Shown here in pieces: positions 27,876 to 35,964 of a stretch of 64,000 bases of DNA. Source of the stretch: Labrenzia sp. THAF82 (GTDB lineage Bacteria; Pseudomonadota; Alphaproteobacteria; Rhizobiales; Stappiaceae); contig NZ_CP045354.1 of NCBI RefSeq assembly GCF_009363435.1, positions 2,570,501 through 2,634,500 of the forward strand, written 5' to 3'. The notes below the pieces were generated by a model. It did no database searches. It was not told the origin of the DNA and saw only the letters and a list, made by a program, of their open reading frames with translations. Every line of letters starts with the position of its first letter. Position 1 is the stretch's first letter. The translations under genes and the position numbers were made by a program.

Positions 27876-28702
27876 CGTTTGATACCCCACGGTTGCGCTG
27901 CCCGGCGCCAACGGTCGATCTCGCCCTTAACCGGGTGGATCAATGAGTATTCTACGACGATCAACAGTCCCACCGCAACAACCACCCAGGCAAGAGCCGT
28001 TGCAATATCAAGATTGATCCGTGCATCTGCCAATGCGCCGCCAATGCCACCGGCATTGGCCAACAGTTCGGCCATCACGGCGACTTTGAAGGAGGTCCCG
28101 AGCGCAAGCGCGAGGGCGGGAAAGAGCGTTGTCGTGGTCTGGCGCAGGCCGACGGACAAAAACCGTCTTATTGGTCCTGCCCCAAAGGCTTTGGCCATCC
28201 GGTCCAACCCGCGATCACGTGTTGAAATGCCGCTTGCCGCACCCAAGAAGACCACGGGCAAGGCAGCCACAAGAATTACAACGCGAACAGTCGCATCGGA
28301 GCCGCCGAACCAGATCATGGCAAGGACGATCCAGGCGATGGGAGGTACCCCGAGAATGACGGTGATCAAAGGCGAAGCAATTCGCATTGTTGCCGGTGAA
28401 TAGCCGGCAGAAATCCCCAGAAGACAGCCTGTCAGAGCGACCAGGACGAACCCGGTTAATGCGCGCTGAAGTGTGAGCAATGCGATGCCCCAGGCGTCAG
28501 GATCCTGCGCCAGTTTCCCGATTGCCTGGAGTGTTTCCAAAGGTGAGGTGAGAATAAATGGACCATAGGCCTCATGTCCGATTTGCCAGGCTGCAGCCAA
28601 CAGGCACAGAGCTGCAAGACCGGCCCAACCAGACCACAAGAAATCCAGTACGCGCCCAACCCGGTCGAGCAATCGCATTGCGAGATTGCGTAGCATATTC
28701 AT
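27872..28702 (-). CDS. ABC transporter permease (NitT/Tau type)
   Basis: The 276-residue membrane protein has six helices and a BPD-type inner-membrane motif around TRDRGLDRMAKAFGAGPIRR, which contacts the ATPase. It has GVPPIAWIVLAMIWFG typical of SsuC/TauC-like permeases. It lies 63 bp after the substrate-binding gene and overlaps the ATPase start. It forms the membrane channel of the importer in this operon. Confidence 0.9.
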   Translation of the reverse strand: MNMLRNLAMRLLDRVGRVLDFLWSGWAGLAALCLLAAAWQIGHEAYGPFILTSPLETLQAIGKLAQDPDAWGIALLTLQRALTGFVLVALTGCLLGISAGYSPATMRIASPLITVILGVPPIAWIVLAMIWFGGSDATVRVVILVAALPVVFLGAASGISTRDRGLDRMAKAFGAGPIRRFLSVGLRQTTTTLFPALALALGTSFKVAVMAELLANAGGIGGALADARINLDIATALAWVVVAVGLLIVVEYSLIHPVKGEIDRWRRAAQPWGIKR

Positions 28703-28765
28703 GCCCTGTTGTATTGCCTGTCGCAGACCTGCCGAACGTGTGAGGCCATCCGGCAGCCCTGTAGG

Positions 28766-29761
28766 TCATGTGTAGAACTTGTTGTCGGGAAGCTTGCCGC
28801 CAATGCGGGCCATGTCCTTGCCTGCCATTGCTTTCAACATGCGTTCTATGTCCGCGCGAGCCTCGACAGCGTTTCGTGCAACGAGATTGCAGTGCGGAAC
28901 CGATGCGGCAAGCAAAGCTGCCGGCAATCCGAGTGCTCCGGTCGCCTGTTCAGCAGCCTTACCCGGATCTTCTAGGACTTCGCTGGTGGCGGTTCTGAGC
29001 ACTTTGAGAATGTCTGGAATCATTTCCGATCCCGTCTCCATAAATGCTCCCGTCACTGCAAGACCTGCTTGGGGCAGAACAGGCGCAGCATCCGTCATCT
29101 CGCCCCAGGCGTCCTGGATATTGATGACCCGTGCGATTTTCTTGCCTGCCTTGCGGCCGCGCAGGATGCCGGCGGTTGTTGACGGCTCTGCAGTCAGGGC
29201 CGCTTCGACCTTACCTGCCAATAGCAATTGCATGGCTTCTATTGGCGACCCGGCATATGTGATTTGCAGGTCTTCTTCAGCGTTTAGCCCTGCATGCGAT
29301 ACAAGCTGGCCAAAGATGATTTCCGGCGTGTCACCGCGAAACGGTACGGCAATACTTCTTCCCTTGAGGTCTGAGATCGACTTAATTTCGGGAGCTTCGC
29401 TGATGATGTAGAGCAACCCATCAGTCATAATATTTGCAAGTCGGATCGGAAAGCCACGATTGTAGAGATTTGCGGCAGCCTGTACCGGGACAACCGACAA
29501 TCCAATGCTGCCCGACGTCAGCCCAGCGCGAAGTTCGTCCGGGTTGCGCCAGGCCGTGAAAGTTGCATTTGCGGCTAGTGCGCTGAAACCTCCACTCGCG
29601 ACCGCATGGGCGAGAGTTACGGAAGGCCCTGCCGGAGGCCCAAAAAGGGCCAGAGTGTCAATTTTGTCTGCCAGTGTCAGGGATGGAAGCAACGGTGTTG
29701 CAGCTCCGCCTGCCAGAAGAGAGAGCGCGGATCGCCGCGTCAAATCATGGATTTTGCTCAT
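28766..29761 (-). CDS. ABC transporter substrate-binding protein (NMT1/SsuA-like)
   Basis: The 331-residue product starts with a Tat-type signal (LTRRSALSLLAGGAATPLL). The mature domain has NMT1/SsuA-like features: FTAWRNPDELRAGLTSGSIG, SDLKGRSIAVPFRGDTPE and VEAALTAEPSTT. Such proteins bind small organic anions, aminosulfonates or pyrimidine-type compounds; the ligand cannot be read from the sequence. The ATG overlaps the stop of the upstream cupin gene (ATGA). Tat export may indicate a folded or cofactor-bound protein (inference). Confidence 0.9.
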   Translation of the reverse strand: MSKIHDLTRRSALSLLAGGAATPLLPSLTLADKIDTLALFGPPAGPSVTLAHAVASGGFSALAANATFTAWRNPDELRAGLTSGSIGLSVVPVQAAANLYNRGFPIRLANIMTDGLLYIISEAPEIKSISDLKGRSIAVPFRGDTPEIIFGQLVSHAGLNAEEDLQITYAGSPIEAMQLLLAGKVEAALTAEPSTTAGILRGRKAGKKIARVINIQDAWGEMTDAAPVLPQAGLAVTGAFMETGSEMIPDILKVLRTATSEVLEDPGKAAEQATGALGLPAALLAASVPHCNLVARNAVEARADIERMLKAMAGKDMARIGGKLPDNKFYT

Positions 29762-30189
29762 TTCATCTGCTCCAGAATTGCAGGGACGGGTTTTTCGTCA
29801 TCAAGGACAACAAGCTGGACACGAAGCGCACCACTGCGGGCGGCGAGCCAATGATCCACTCCTGAAGGGATCGTCAGCAGGCTGCCAGCGGGATAAACGG
29901 TTTCTTTTTCCACATCGATCGCGCTTCCATCACCCCAGGACAACTCACCTGAAAGAACGGTCAATAGCCGTAGCCCACTCTTGGCCGCGTGCGGGGGCAC
30001 GACATCTCCTTTGTCCAGATCCAGAAGAACGACGGCAGGGGTACCTTCTGACGTAACAGCGAGCGGTGTCAGCTGTGCAACGTCATAGACCTCCTTGGAT
30101 GGAAGTTTTTCAGTTGCTATCAGAGTTGTTTCGGCGGCTGCCGTCATGGAAAGCGATGCAAGCAGCAACGAAGTCAGAAGCAATCTCAT
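29758..30189 (-). CDS. Periplasmic cupin-domain protein
   Basis: The 143-residue product has a clear Sec signal peptide (MRLLLTSLLLASLSMTAAA, cleavage about 19). Its cupin core contains VVPPHAAKSGLRLLTVLSGE (motif 1) and GSLLTIPSGVDHWLAA (motif 2), giving at least two metal-ligand His. It is translationally coupled to the substrate-binding protein gene. A periplasmic cupin next to a Tat-exported binding protein and NnrS suggests a metal or ligand-handling role; this is inference. Confidence 0.85.
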   Translation of the reverse strand: MRLLLTSLLLASLSMTAAAETTLIATEKLPSKEVYDVAQLTPLAVTSEGTPAVVLLDLDKGDVVPPHAAKSGLRLLTVLSGELSWGDGSAIDVEKETVYPAGSLLTIPSGVDHWLAARSGALRVQLVVLDDEKPVPAILEQMK

Positions 30190-30258
30190 GAGATTTCCCT
30201 TTCTATTTCGCTTCGAGAGCGGATTTGTTTCTGGCTTGCGAGAGGCTGGCTAAGGACG

Positions 30259-30654
30259 TCAAACAGCAGTTCCTGGTCTGCTGAGAATGAAGAGTGAAGC
30301 AGCAGCAATGGCGACTGCCTGGATCACGAGAACTGTCGGAGAGGCGTTCAAGATAACACTGAGCGCAAGAAGACTTGCCATCATGCCGATTGATACGACT
30401 TTGTATCGAAGCGCTATTGCACCGTTTCGACGCCAATCCTGGATGATTGGCCCAAACACTACGTTGGTCTCAAGTATGTCCTGCAGATATGGAGAGCTTT
30501 TTCCGAAGGCAAAAGCAGCCAGGATGACAAAAGGTGTGGTTGGTAAAACCGGCAAGAAAGCTCCAATTGCACCTATCAGAAGCGATACGGCACCGATGCC
30601 TATCCACACAGCCCGTTTGGCTGCCGGTGCAAGATTTTTGAGAATGCTTTTCAA
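30259..30654 (-). CDS. YbaN family (DUF454) inner-membrane protein
   Basis: The 131-residue membrane protein matches YbaN/DUF454: GAVSLLIGAIGAFLPVLPTTPF followed by AAFAFGKSSP, given here by its parts, then IIQDWRRNGAI and two C-terminal helices. The start is TTG at 30654 with GAGAG upstream. DUF454 genes often accompany haem or nitrogen-oxide genes, but no function is proven. It is the first gene of the operon through nnrS, 61 bp downstream of the FNR/Dnr-type box. Confidence 0.9.
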   Translation of the reverse strand: MKSILKNLAPAAKRAVWIGIGAVSLLIGAIGAFLPVLPTTPFVILAAFAFGKSSPYLQDILETNVVFGPIIQDWRRNGAIALRYKVVSIGMMASLLALSVILNASPTVLVIQAVAIAAASLFILSRPGTAV

Positions 30655-30715
30655 AGCGGACTCTCTTTAACTGGAGTTTAAAATTCAGGTTTTATCTGAC
30701 CAGTCACCGGCTGCA

Positions 30716-30731
30716 CTTGATTTTTATCAAG
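30716..30731. promoter_or_regulatory. Perfect FNR/Dnr/NnrR-type operator before ybaN-nnrS operon
   Basis: CTTGAT-TTTT-ATCAAG is a perfect inverted repeat containing the TTGAT-N4-ATCAA consensus of the FNR/FixK/Dnr branch of the CRP family. Its centre is about 69 bp from the ybaN start. If it sits at -41.5 as usual for activation, transcription would begin near 30682 and leave a leader of about 28 nt. Which regulator binds (oxygen-sensing FnrL or NO-sensing Dnr/NnrR) cannot be told from the site. The NnrS gene in the operon favours an NO or low-oxygen signal. Confidence 0.8.
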
Positions 30732-30804
30732 ACACGTGGGTTTCGAGAGAAAAGAGGGAAGGTGGGCTCATCTGAGGTGGCCCGGCCTGGAGAGATTTTC
30801 CGGA

Positions 30805-30843
30805 GAAAAGGCAGGCGAAAACCCTAGTTTCACCTGCCTTTTC
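30805..30843. terminator. Long stem-loop, terminator-like
   Basis: GAAAAGGCAGG pairs with CCTGCCTTTTC, and inside it GAAA pairs with TTTC across one mismatch and a 7-nt loop. The arms end in AAAA/TTTT, so it can act in either direction. No annotated gene ends here: the flanking genes diverge. It may terminate an uncalled short rightward transcript or protect a leader. Confidence 0.5.
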
Positions 30844-30950
30844 ATGGTTGCCTTACAGAGCGAAGTGACGCGAAAAGTGCAGGCTTTTTCGTTATCAGTT
30901 GCAAAGATTGCCAGAACATCAGTCTGTGGACCTCCTTGGTTCCTGACAAT

Positions 30951-30989
30951 GCCATGACACCTTGCCATGACACCTTGCCATGACACCTT
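30951..30989. repeat. Three perfect 13-bp tandem repeats
   Basis: The unit GCCATGACACCTT occurs at 30951-30963, 30964-30976 and 30977-30989, followed by a degenerate fourth copy (GCCGGGACACGCTT). It lies about 85 bp upstream of the NUDIX gene start. It could be a replication-slippage product or a multiple binding site. Confidence 0.85.
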
Positions 30990-31074
30990 GCCGGGACACG
31001 CTTACCAAGCGGTGATAGGTTTGGTGCGAGTTGGTTTGAACCAGGCAACCATTTGCTCTTGTCCGGAGGCAGAC

Positions 31075-31977
31075 ATGGAAGTGCTGCTCCTTTGTGCCGG
31101 TTCGGGCCGGAAATCCTGGGAAGGGGAAAGCTCGAAGCGGCCGCTGCGCACAAAAGGCAAACGACAGGCACAGAAAGTCGGAGCGTGGATGGGAAAACGT
31201 GGCCTTGCCCCGGATTTCGTGTTTGCAGCGCCGTGTGAACGCGCTTTGGTCAGTGCCCAAAAGGCATTGAAGGCCGGTGGTTGGACAAGCCGAAACATCG
31301 AAGTTTCGCGAGCCGTTGGCGATGGCAGACTGCCTCGGCTTCAAGGCAACGGTTTGTCTATGCTGGTTGCGCAAGTATCGTCCGTGCGTCAACTCATTTC
31401 AGGCTTGCAGTTGGATATGGAGCCGGGTTTGGCTCCAGGGGTTCTTCTCCGTCTTTGCTTGACTGAAGGAGTGTGGCGGGTGCTGTCACGGATTGACCCG
31501 CGAGACCTTCCCGAGCTTTTTCCGTTTCCGGGGCCGGATGGACCCGAGCGCCGAGAGCGACCATCTTACTACTACACCCAGTCTGCAGTTGTGCCTTATA
31601 GGAGGACACGAGACGGGGTTCAGATCCTGATTGTCGGCTCCAGCAGTGGTCGTCATTGGGTGGTGCCGAAGGGAATTGTTGAACCCGGCCTTGATCCCGG
31701 TGCTTCTGCGGTGATTGAGGCACGCGAGGAAGCGGGCGTTGTGGGGAATGTCGACGACGTACCGATTGGCACTTACCACTACGAGAAATGGGGCGCGCAA
31801 TGCCATGTCGTTGTCTATGCGTTGGAGGTAGAAACTCTGATCCCGGACGCTGACTGGGAGGAGAACCACCGTCAACGACAATGGGTTGGTCCCGAGGAGG
31901 CCGCCAATCGCATGGTGCAATCGGCAATCGGCAGCTTGATTCGTGGATTCGCAATTGAAATTTCCACTGGCCTTTGA
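31075..31977 (+). CDS. NUDIX hydrolase fused to a degenerate SixA-like histidine phosphatase
   Basis: The 300-residue product has two parts. Residues 1 to about 150 follow the SixA/histidine-phosphatase pattern (KRPLRTKGKRQAQKVGAWM, LAPDFVFAAPCERA), but the catalytic RHG/RHA is replaced by LLCAGSGRKSW and the second catalytic His is not evident. Residues about 160-300 are a NUDIX domain: GIVEPGLDPGASAVIEAREE followed by AGVVG keeps the catalytic EExG but has Leu and Ile at two consensus positions. ATG 31075 has GGAGG five bases upstream and is preferred over in-frame starts from 30967. Substrate is unknown; mycobacterial MutT1 has the two domains in the opposite order. Confidence 0.85.
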   Translation: MEVLLLCAGSGRKSWEGESSKRPLRTKGKRQAQKVGAWMGKRGLAPDFVFAAPCERALVSAQKALKAGGWTSRNIEVSRAVGDGRLPRLQGNGLSMLVAQVSSVRQLISGLQLDMEPGLAPGVLLRLCLTEGVWRVLSRIDPRDLPELFPFPGPDGPERRERPSYYYTQSAVVPYRRTRDGVQILIVGSSSGRHWVVPKGIVEPGLDPGASAVIEAREEAGVVGNVDDVPIGTYHYEKWGAQCHVVVYALEVETLIPDADWEENHRQRQWVGPEEAANRMVQSAIGSLIRGFAIEISTGL

Positions 31978-32026
31978 GGGTAGATCGAAGCTCAGAGATC
32001 ACGACGGAGTTCGGAGTTTCAGTTTA

Positions 32027-32878
32027 TCAGATCGCGGATTTGAAGGCCGAGGTGAGCGCGTTGAGCGTGTTTGAATGACGACCGTTCTTGATGCGTGTGT
32101 GCAAGATTACCGGCAAGGTCGGCAACGCGGGCAGTCCGAGCCGAGGACCAACATCTACGACACCAAGAGGAAGCATGCGCCGAGACAGTGCAGACACACC
32201 CATGCCGGCGACAACGGCCGCGGACACAGCTGTCACGCCACCGCCAACGAAGACCTCCCGCCATTCAATTCCTGCACGATCAAGCAGCTCTCCAGCCAAG
32301 CTCCTGACACCGCATGGTTCCGGCATGGTTGCGATCGGCAAAGGCTCACCTTCGCTAGGCCGCCAATTCTGGGATGCGAACCAGGAGAATTTTTCATTCG
32401 CGATGGTCTGGCCGCCGTCTCTTCCCTTGTCAAACCGAACGATTGCGGCGTCCAGAAGCCTGAGATCGTAGTCTTTCAAAAGATCCAGTGAAGACCCTAT
32501 CCGGATCTCGATGGTGAGTTGGGGATCTTGCGCATTCATGCGCGCGACCAGCGCCGGCAGTTCCGGTCCGGCAACATGATCGCTAAGACCGATGGTCAGT
32601 TTCTGTCGCGGCTCGGTAAGTGTCGTGAAGGCGCGGTCATGGACCTCAAGCAGTTCTCGCGCGTGCACCAGGAACGCAGCGCCGCGCGCCGTCAGTTCAA
32701 CGTGTCTTGGCGTTCGCTGAACGAGTTTACAGTCCAGCCTTTCTTCCAAGCGCTTCAGTTTCAATGACATCGCCGATTGGGTCATCCGGGCCATGTCTGC
32801 AGCGCGGGTAAAACTGCCAAGCTCGGCGATCCGGACGAAGGCACGGACACAATCAATATCCAGGGCGCGATTCATCAT
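32027..32878 (-). CDS. LysR family transcriptional regulator
   Basis: The 283-residue product has the LysR N-terminal helix-turn-helix (AFVRIAELGSFTRAADMARM, then TQSAMSLKLKRLEERL) and a substrate-binding domain with KLTIGLSDHVAG at the beta-strand that opens the effector fold. It is divergent from the tautomerase gene across 91 bp, so that gene is the likely target. The start may be ATG 32878 or 32875. The spacer contains the palindrome AATGACA-TGTCATT. Confidence 0.92.
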   Translation of the reverse strand: MMNRALDIDCVRAFVRIAELGSFTRAADMARMTQSAMSLKLKRLEERLDCKLVQRTPRHVELTARGAAFLVHARELLEVHDRAFTTLTEPRQKLTIGLSDHVAGPELPALVARMNAQDPQLTIEIRIGSSLDLLKDYDLRLLDAAIVRFDKGRDGGQTIANEKFSWFASQNWRPSEGEPLPIATMPEPCGVRSLAGELLDRAGIEWREVFVGGGVTAVSAAVVAGMGVSALSRRMLPLGVVDVGPRLGLPALPTLPVILHTRIKNGRHSNTLNALTSAFKSAI

Positions 32879-32897
32879 TATGAATGTTTATCTCTGT

Positions 32898-32911
32898 AAT
32901 GACATGTCATT
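32898..32911. promoter_or_regulatory. Palindrome in the LysR/tautomerase spacer
   Basis: AATGACATGTCATT is a perfect 14-bp palindrome midway between the divergent starts, with further TAATGA copies nearby (32897 and 32920 region). LysR regulators commonly bind such dyads between divergent genes, so an operator is likely but unproven. Confidence 0.5.
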
Positions 32912-32969
32912 TCAATTTGTAATGATAGATTGCGCAAGTCAGTGAGTTCAAGCCTTTCGGGAGAACCAA

Positions 32970-33344
32970 ATGCCAATCGTTCATGTGTCGATGTGCGCCG
33001 GTCAATCGAAGACCTATCGCGCAGCCGTTCTGGATGGCTTGTATCTTGCCTTGCGTGACGCCTTGAAGGTTCCCGAAGATGATCGTTTCATGACAATCAC
33101 CGAGCACGCGCCTGAAAATTTTCGCTTCGGTTCGGCGTTCGGGGTCGAACGCAGCATAAATGTTCTTTACATCACGATTTCGGTTTTCAACACGCGCACC
33201 GCGCAGCAGAAAGCAGCTCTCTTTCAGCGGATCGCGGAAGTGCTGACCGAAAATCCGGGTATCCGCCCGGAAGATCTGTTCGTGACGGTGCATGATCTGC
33301 CGAAAGAAAACTGGTCGGTCGGTTATGGGCGTCCATTTGCCTGA
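32970..33344 (+). CDS. Tautomerase (4-oxalocrotonate tautomerase/MIF superfamily)
   Basis: The 124-residue protein begins MPIVHVSM, so after Met removal Pro-1 is the catalytic base of the superfamily. The repeated beta-alpha-beta layout is visible (PIVHVSMCAG... and NVLYITISVF...), with PEDLFVTVHDLPKENWSVGYG at the end. The usual substrate class is enols of 2-keto acids; the exact one is unknown. GGGAG precedes the ATG. It is controlled in all likelihood by the divergent LysR gene. Confidence 0.88.
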   Translation: MPIVHVSMCAGQSKTYRAAVLDGLYLALRDALKVPEDDRFMTITEHAPENFRFGSAFGVERSINVLYITISVFNTRTAQQKAALFQRIAEVLTENPGIRPEDLFVTVHDLPKENWSVGYGRPFA

Positions 33345-33410
33345 GGTTTCAAGAGCAAGAGACCAGTTGTGTCCCGGCTTTTTTGGGCCGTTGCTCAGTG
33401 GAGCGAACGT

Positions 33411-34451
33411 TCAGCCCCAGGTCTGGAGCTTTGCCGAATAGCTTGACAGGTCACCAAAGTGCTCCTTGACCCAGTCCGGATTATAATAGGTGTCCAGATA
33501 CCGTTGTCCGCTGTCGCACATCAGCGTGACGATCGAGCCAACTTCGCCCTGGTCCATCATCTTTCTGGCAATTTGAAGAGAGCCCCAGAGATTGGTGCCT
33601 GTCGAAGCGCCGGCCTTCCGGCCGATCAGTTTTTCAAGCCAGAAAATGGTTGCGACGCTTGCAGCGTCAGGAACCTTGATCATGTCGTCGATCACATCCG
33701 GTAAAAAGGAATGCTCGACCTTTGGGCGGCCAATCCCTTCTATCCGGCTGGATTTTCCTGAAGTGAGGGTACGATCCCCGCTTTGGTAGGCATCATAGAA
33801 GACCGAATTTTCCGGATCGACGACAGTGAGTTTGGTGTCATATCCCTTGTAGCGGATATATCTGCCGAGGGTCGCGGACGTGCCGCCGGTGCCGGCGCTC
33901 ATGACCAGTCTTTTCGGCGTCGAATGCGGTTCCCATTCCAATTGCCGGAAGATGCTTTCGGCGATGTTGTTGTTGCCACGCCAGTCGGTTGCCCGTTCCG
34001 CATACGTGAACTGATCCATGAAGTAACCGTCGATGGAGGCGGCCAGCTCCACTGCTGCGCCGTGCATTTCCGGTGCGGATCCAACAAAATGTGTTTCGCC
34101 CCCGTGAAGGCGGATCTGTTCGATTTTGCTGTGCGCAGTGCTTCTGGGCACAACTGCGATGAACCTGGCGCCGATCATGTTTGCAAAATAGGCTTCCGAC
34201 ACAGCAGTGCTGCCTGAAGATGCTTCAATGACCGGTGTGTCTTCCCGGATCTTGCCGTTGCAAAGTGCATACAGAAAAAGGGATCTCGCAAGGCGGTGTT
34301 TCAAGCTGCCGGTCGGATGTGTGCTTTCGTCCTTCAGATAGATGTCGACGCCTTCCAGCGAGGGCAGGGGCAGTTTGAACAGATGCGTATCGGCTGAACG
34401 ATGTGCGTCCGCATTGATCCTGTTGATTGCCTCTTTTACCCAAGTGCTCAT
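33411..34451 (-). CDS. PLP-dependent cysteine synthase family protein
   Basis: The 346-residue fold-type II PLP enzyme has the Schiff-base Lys in HPTGSLKHRLA (Lys 51), the cofactor Asn/Ser loop region IEASSGSTAVSEAYFANMIG, and the phosphate loop SAGTGGTSATLGRYI. The sequence SSGSTAVS replaces the classical SSGNTG of cysteine synthase, a form seen in a branch related to fungal L-cysteine desulfhydrase Cds1. It may cleave or exchange the beta-substituent of cysteine-like amino acids. It is followed upstream by an MHS transporter on the same strand, 49 bp away. Confidence 0.82.
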   Translation of the reverse strand: MSTWVKEAINRINADAHRSADTHLFKLPLPSLEGVDIYLKDESTHPTGSLKHRLARSLFLYALCNGKIREDTPVIEASSGSTAVSEAYFANMIGARFIAVVPRSTAHSKIEQIRLHGGETHFVGSAPEMHGAAVELAASIDGYFMDQFTYAERATDWRGNNNIAESIFRQLEWEPHSTPKRLVMSAGTGGTSATLGRYIRYKGYDTKLTVVDPENSVFYDAYQSGDRTLTSGKSSRIEGIGRPKVEHSFLPDVIDDMIKVPDAASVATIFWLEKLIGRKAGASTGTNLWGSLQIARKMMDQGEVGSIVTLMCDSGQRYLDTYYNPDWVKEHFGDLSSYSAKLQTWG

Positions 34452-34500
34452 AATCCGCCTTTCCCATCACGCACTGTGCAAATTCAACTTGATGCGCTCT

Positions 34501-35766
34501 TTAGGATCGGTTGTCTCCGATCAATTTTGGAAGCCGCCAGATAACCGGCAATGAAACAAGGACAGCGACGATCACATAGTAGACAGGCGCGAAATCGTCG
34601 CCGGTTCGGTTGACCAGGTAGGTTGCAATCATCGGCGTTGTGCCGCCAAAGATCGCCATGCAGGTGTTGTAGCCCAGTGCAACGACACTGCAGCGCAAAT
34701 GATCCGGTGCCATCAACGTCAAGGCCGAGACGGACAATGCCCACCCTACGGTGCTGGTTATCGTCAGGCCGAACTGACCGAGGAACACAATGCCGATGTC
34801 GGGTCGGTGCATCAGCCACCAGCTTGGGATGGCCACCAGTAGCGTGCCGACTGCACCGACCAGAAAAACCGATCTTTGACCAAACCTGTCCGCGGCCAGG
34901 CCACAAACCGGCACAAGCAGTGCCATGACAATCAAGTTGACGGTGGTGATGTCGAGCGCGGCGGCGGAGGTGAAGTGCATCTGCGACGTCAGGTAGGAGA
35001 CCGCATAGACAAAGATGACGAAGTAGATGACCGCACTCGGGATCAGCAGCAGCACCATCTGTATCAGCAGTCGCCAGTGGTGACGCAGACTTTCAATGAT
35101 GGGAGAGACTTCGTTTGTCTGCGCATCGCTCGGCGCGCTTTCAGTCAGGCTTCGCCGCAAGACAGCGCTGAAGAGTGCAACCATTGCGCCAAGGGCGAAT
35201 GGGACCCGCCATCCCCAAGACTGCATGTCTTCCGGAGACAGGGTAGAGCTGACTGCTGCAGGCACGGCAGAGCCCAGGACACAGCCCCACATCATGGCGA
35301 AGGCAACCCAGGCTCCGGTGAGAGCCTTTCGCCCGGGTTGGGCCTGCTCCACCAGCAATACACCGGAGGCCGTGTATTCACCTGCAACGGAAATACCCTG
35401 GACGACACGGATAAGAACCAGCAGAACCGCAGCCGTGACGCCGATTTCTTCGTAGGTCGGCAAAAGCGCAATTGCGAGCGAGCCGGCGCCCATCAAAAGA
35501 ACCGAAATCATCAAGGCTGTCTTGCGCCCGATCCTGTCGCCGATATGTCCGAATATCACGCTGCCGATTGGCCGGGCAGCGTATCCGACTGCAAGAACCG
35601 CAAAGGCGGACAACAGGGATGCGAACTTGTCTTCGGAGGGAAAAAACAGGGTCGCAAGCGTCGGCGCCAGAAAGCCGTAGACCGTGAAATCATACCATTC
35701 CAAAACATTGCCGCTTGCCGCGGCGAAGATGGAACGCGGTGGCAGTTTTGCTTTTGTAGTGGTCAT
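34501..35766 (-). CDS. MFS transporter, metabolite:H+ symporter (MHS) family
   Basis: The 421-residue protein has 12 membrane helices. The N-terminal AASGNVLEWYDFTVYGFLAP, then RPIGSVIFGHIGDRIGRK with the MFS loop motif, and VVQGISVAGEYTASGVLLVE are hallmarks of the MHS group (ProP, KgtP, ShiA-like). It imports an organic acid or betaine-type solute with protons. ATG 35766 is preferred over a start four codons upstream (35778). It is probably cotranscribed with the PLP enzyme gene, which hints at an amino-acid-like substrate. Confidence 0.9.
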   Translation of the reverse strand: MTTTKAKLPPRSIFAAASGNVLEWYDFTVYGFLAPTLATLFFPSEDKFASLLSAFAVLAVGYAARPIGSVIFGHIGDRIGRKTALMISVLLMGAGSLAIALLPTYEEIGVTAAVLLVLIRVVQGISVAGEYTASGVLLVEQAQPGRKALTGAWVAFAMMWGCVLGSAVPAAVSSTLSPEDMQSWGWRVPFALGAMVALFSAVLRRSLTESAPSDAQTNEVSPIIESLRHHWRLLIQMVLLLIPSAVIYFVIFVYAVSYLTSQMHFTSAAALDITTVNLIVMALLVPVCGLAADRFGQRSVFLVGAVGTLLVAIPSWWLMHRPDIGIVFLGQFGLTITSTVGWALSVSALTLMAPDHLRCSVVALGYNTCMAIFGGTTPMIATYLVNRTGDDFAPVYYVIVAVLVSLPVIWRLPKLIGDNRS

Positions 35767-35964
35767 TGTTGCGCGCAAATGCCTTTGGAGTGCAGATCGG
35801 TTCGGACGATTTTAGCCGTGTTGGGAGACACGGCTGAAAGGCGAATTTGCATCAAAGGCTCGCATAAGCGCAGACCACATGAAACCCTTTTTGACACGTT
35901 TGCCGTGGATCAACCAGGGCTGCAACAAAGGTTGTGCCTCCGGTCAGGTCCTTTTTTCTCAATC

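Larger units (their letters stand above)
30655..31074. other. Divergent spacer with FNR-type box, hairpin and tandem repeats (420 bp)
   Basis: No protein gene is called. The stretch holds the palindrome at 30716-30731, a long stem-loop at 30805-30843 and three perfect 13-bp tandem repeats at 30951-30989. It separates the leftward ybaN-nnrS operon from the rightward NUDIX gene. Confidence 0.7.

Noticed and set aside
33361..33395. GC-rich and T-rich stretch between the tautomerase and PLP genes as a terminator
   Set aside because: Only about four base pairs can form across the T-run (CGGC with GCCG), too weak to call.
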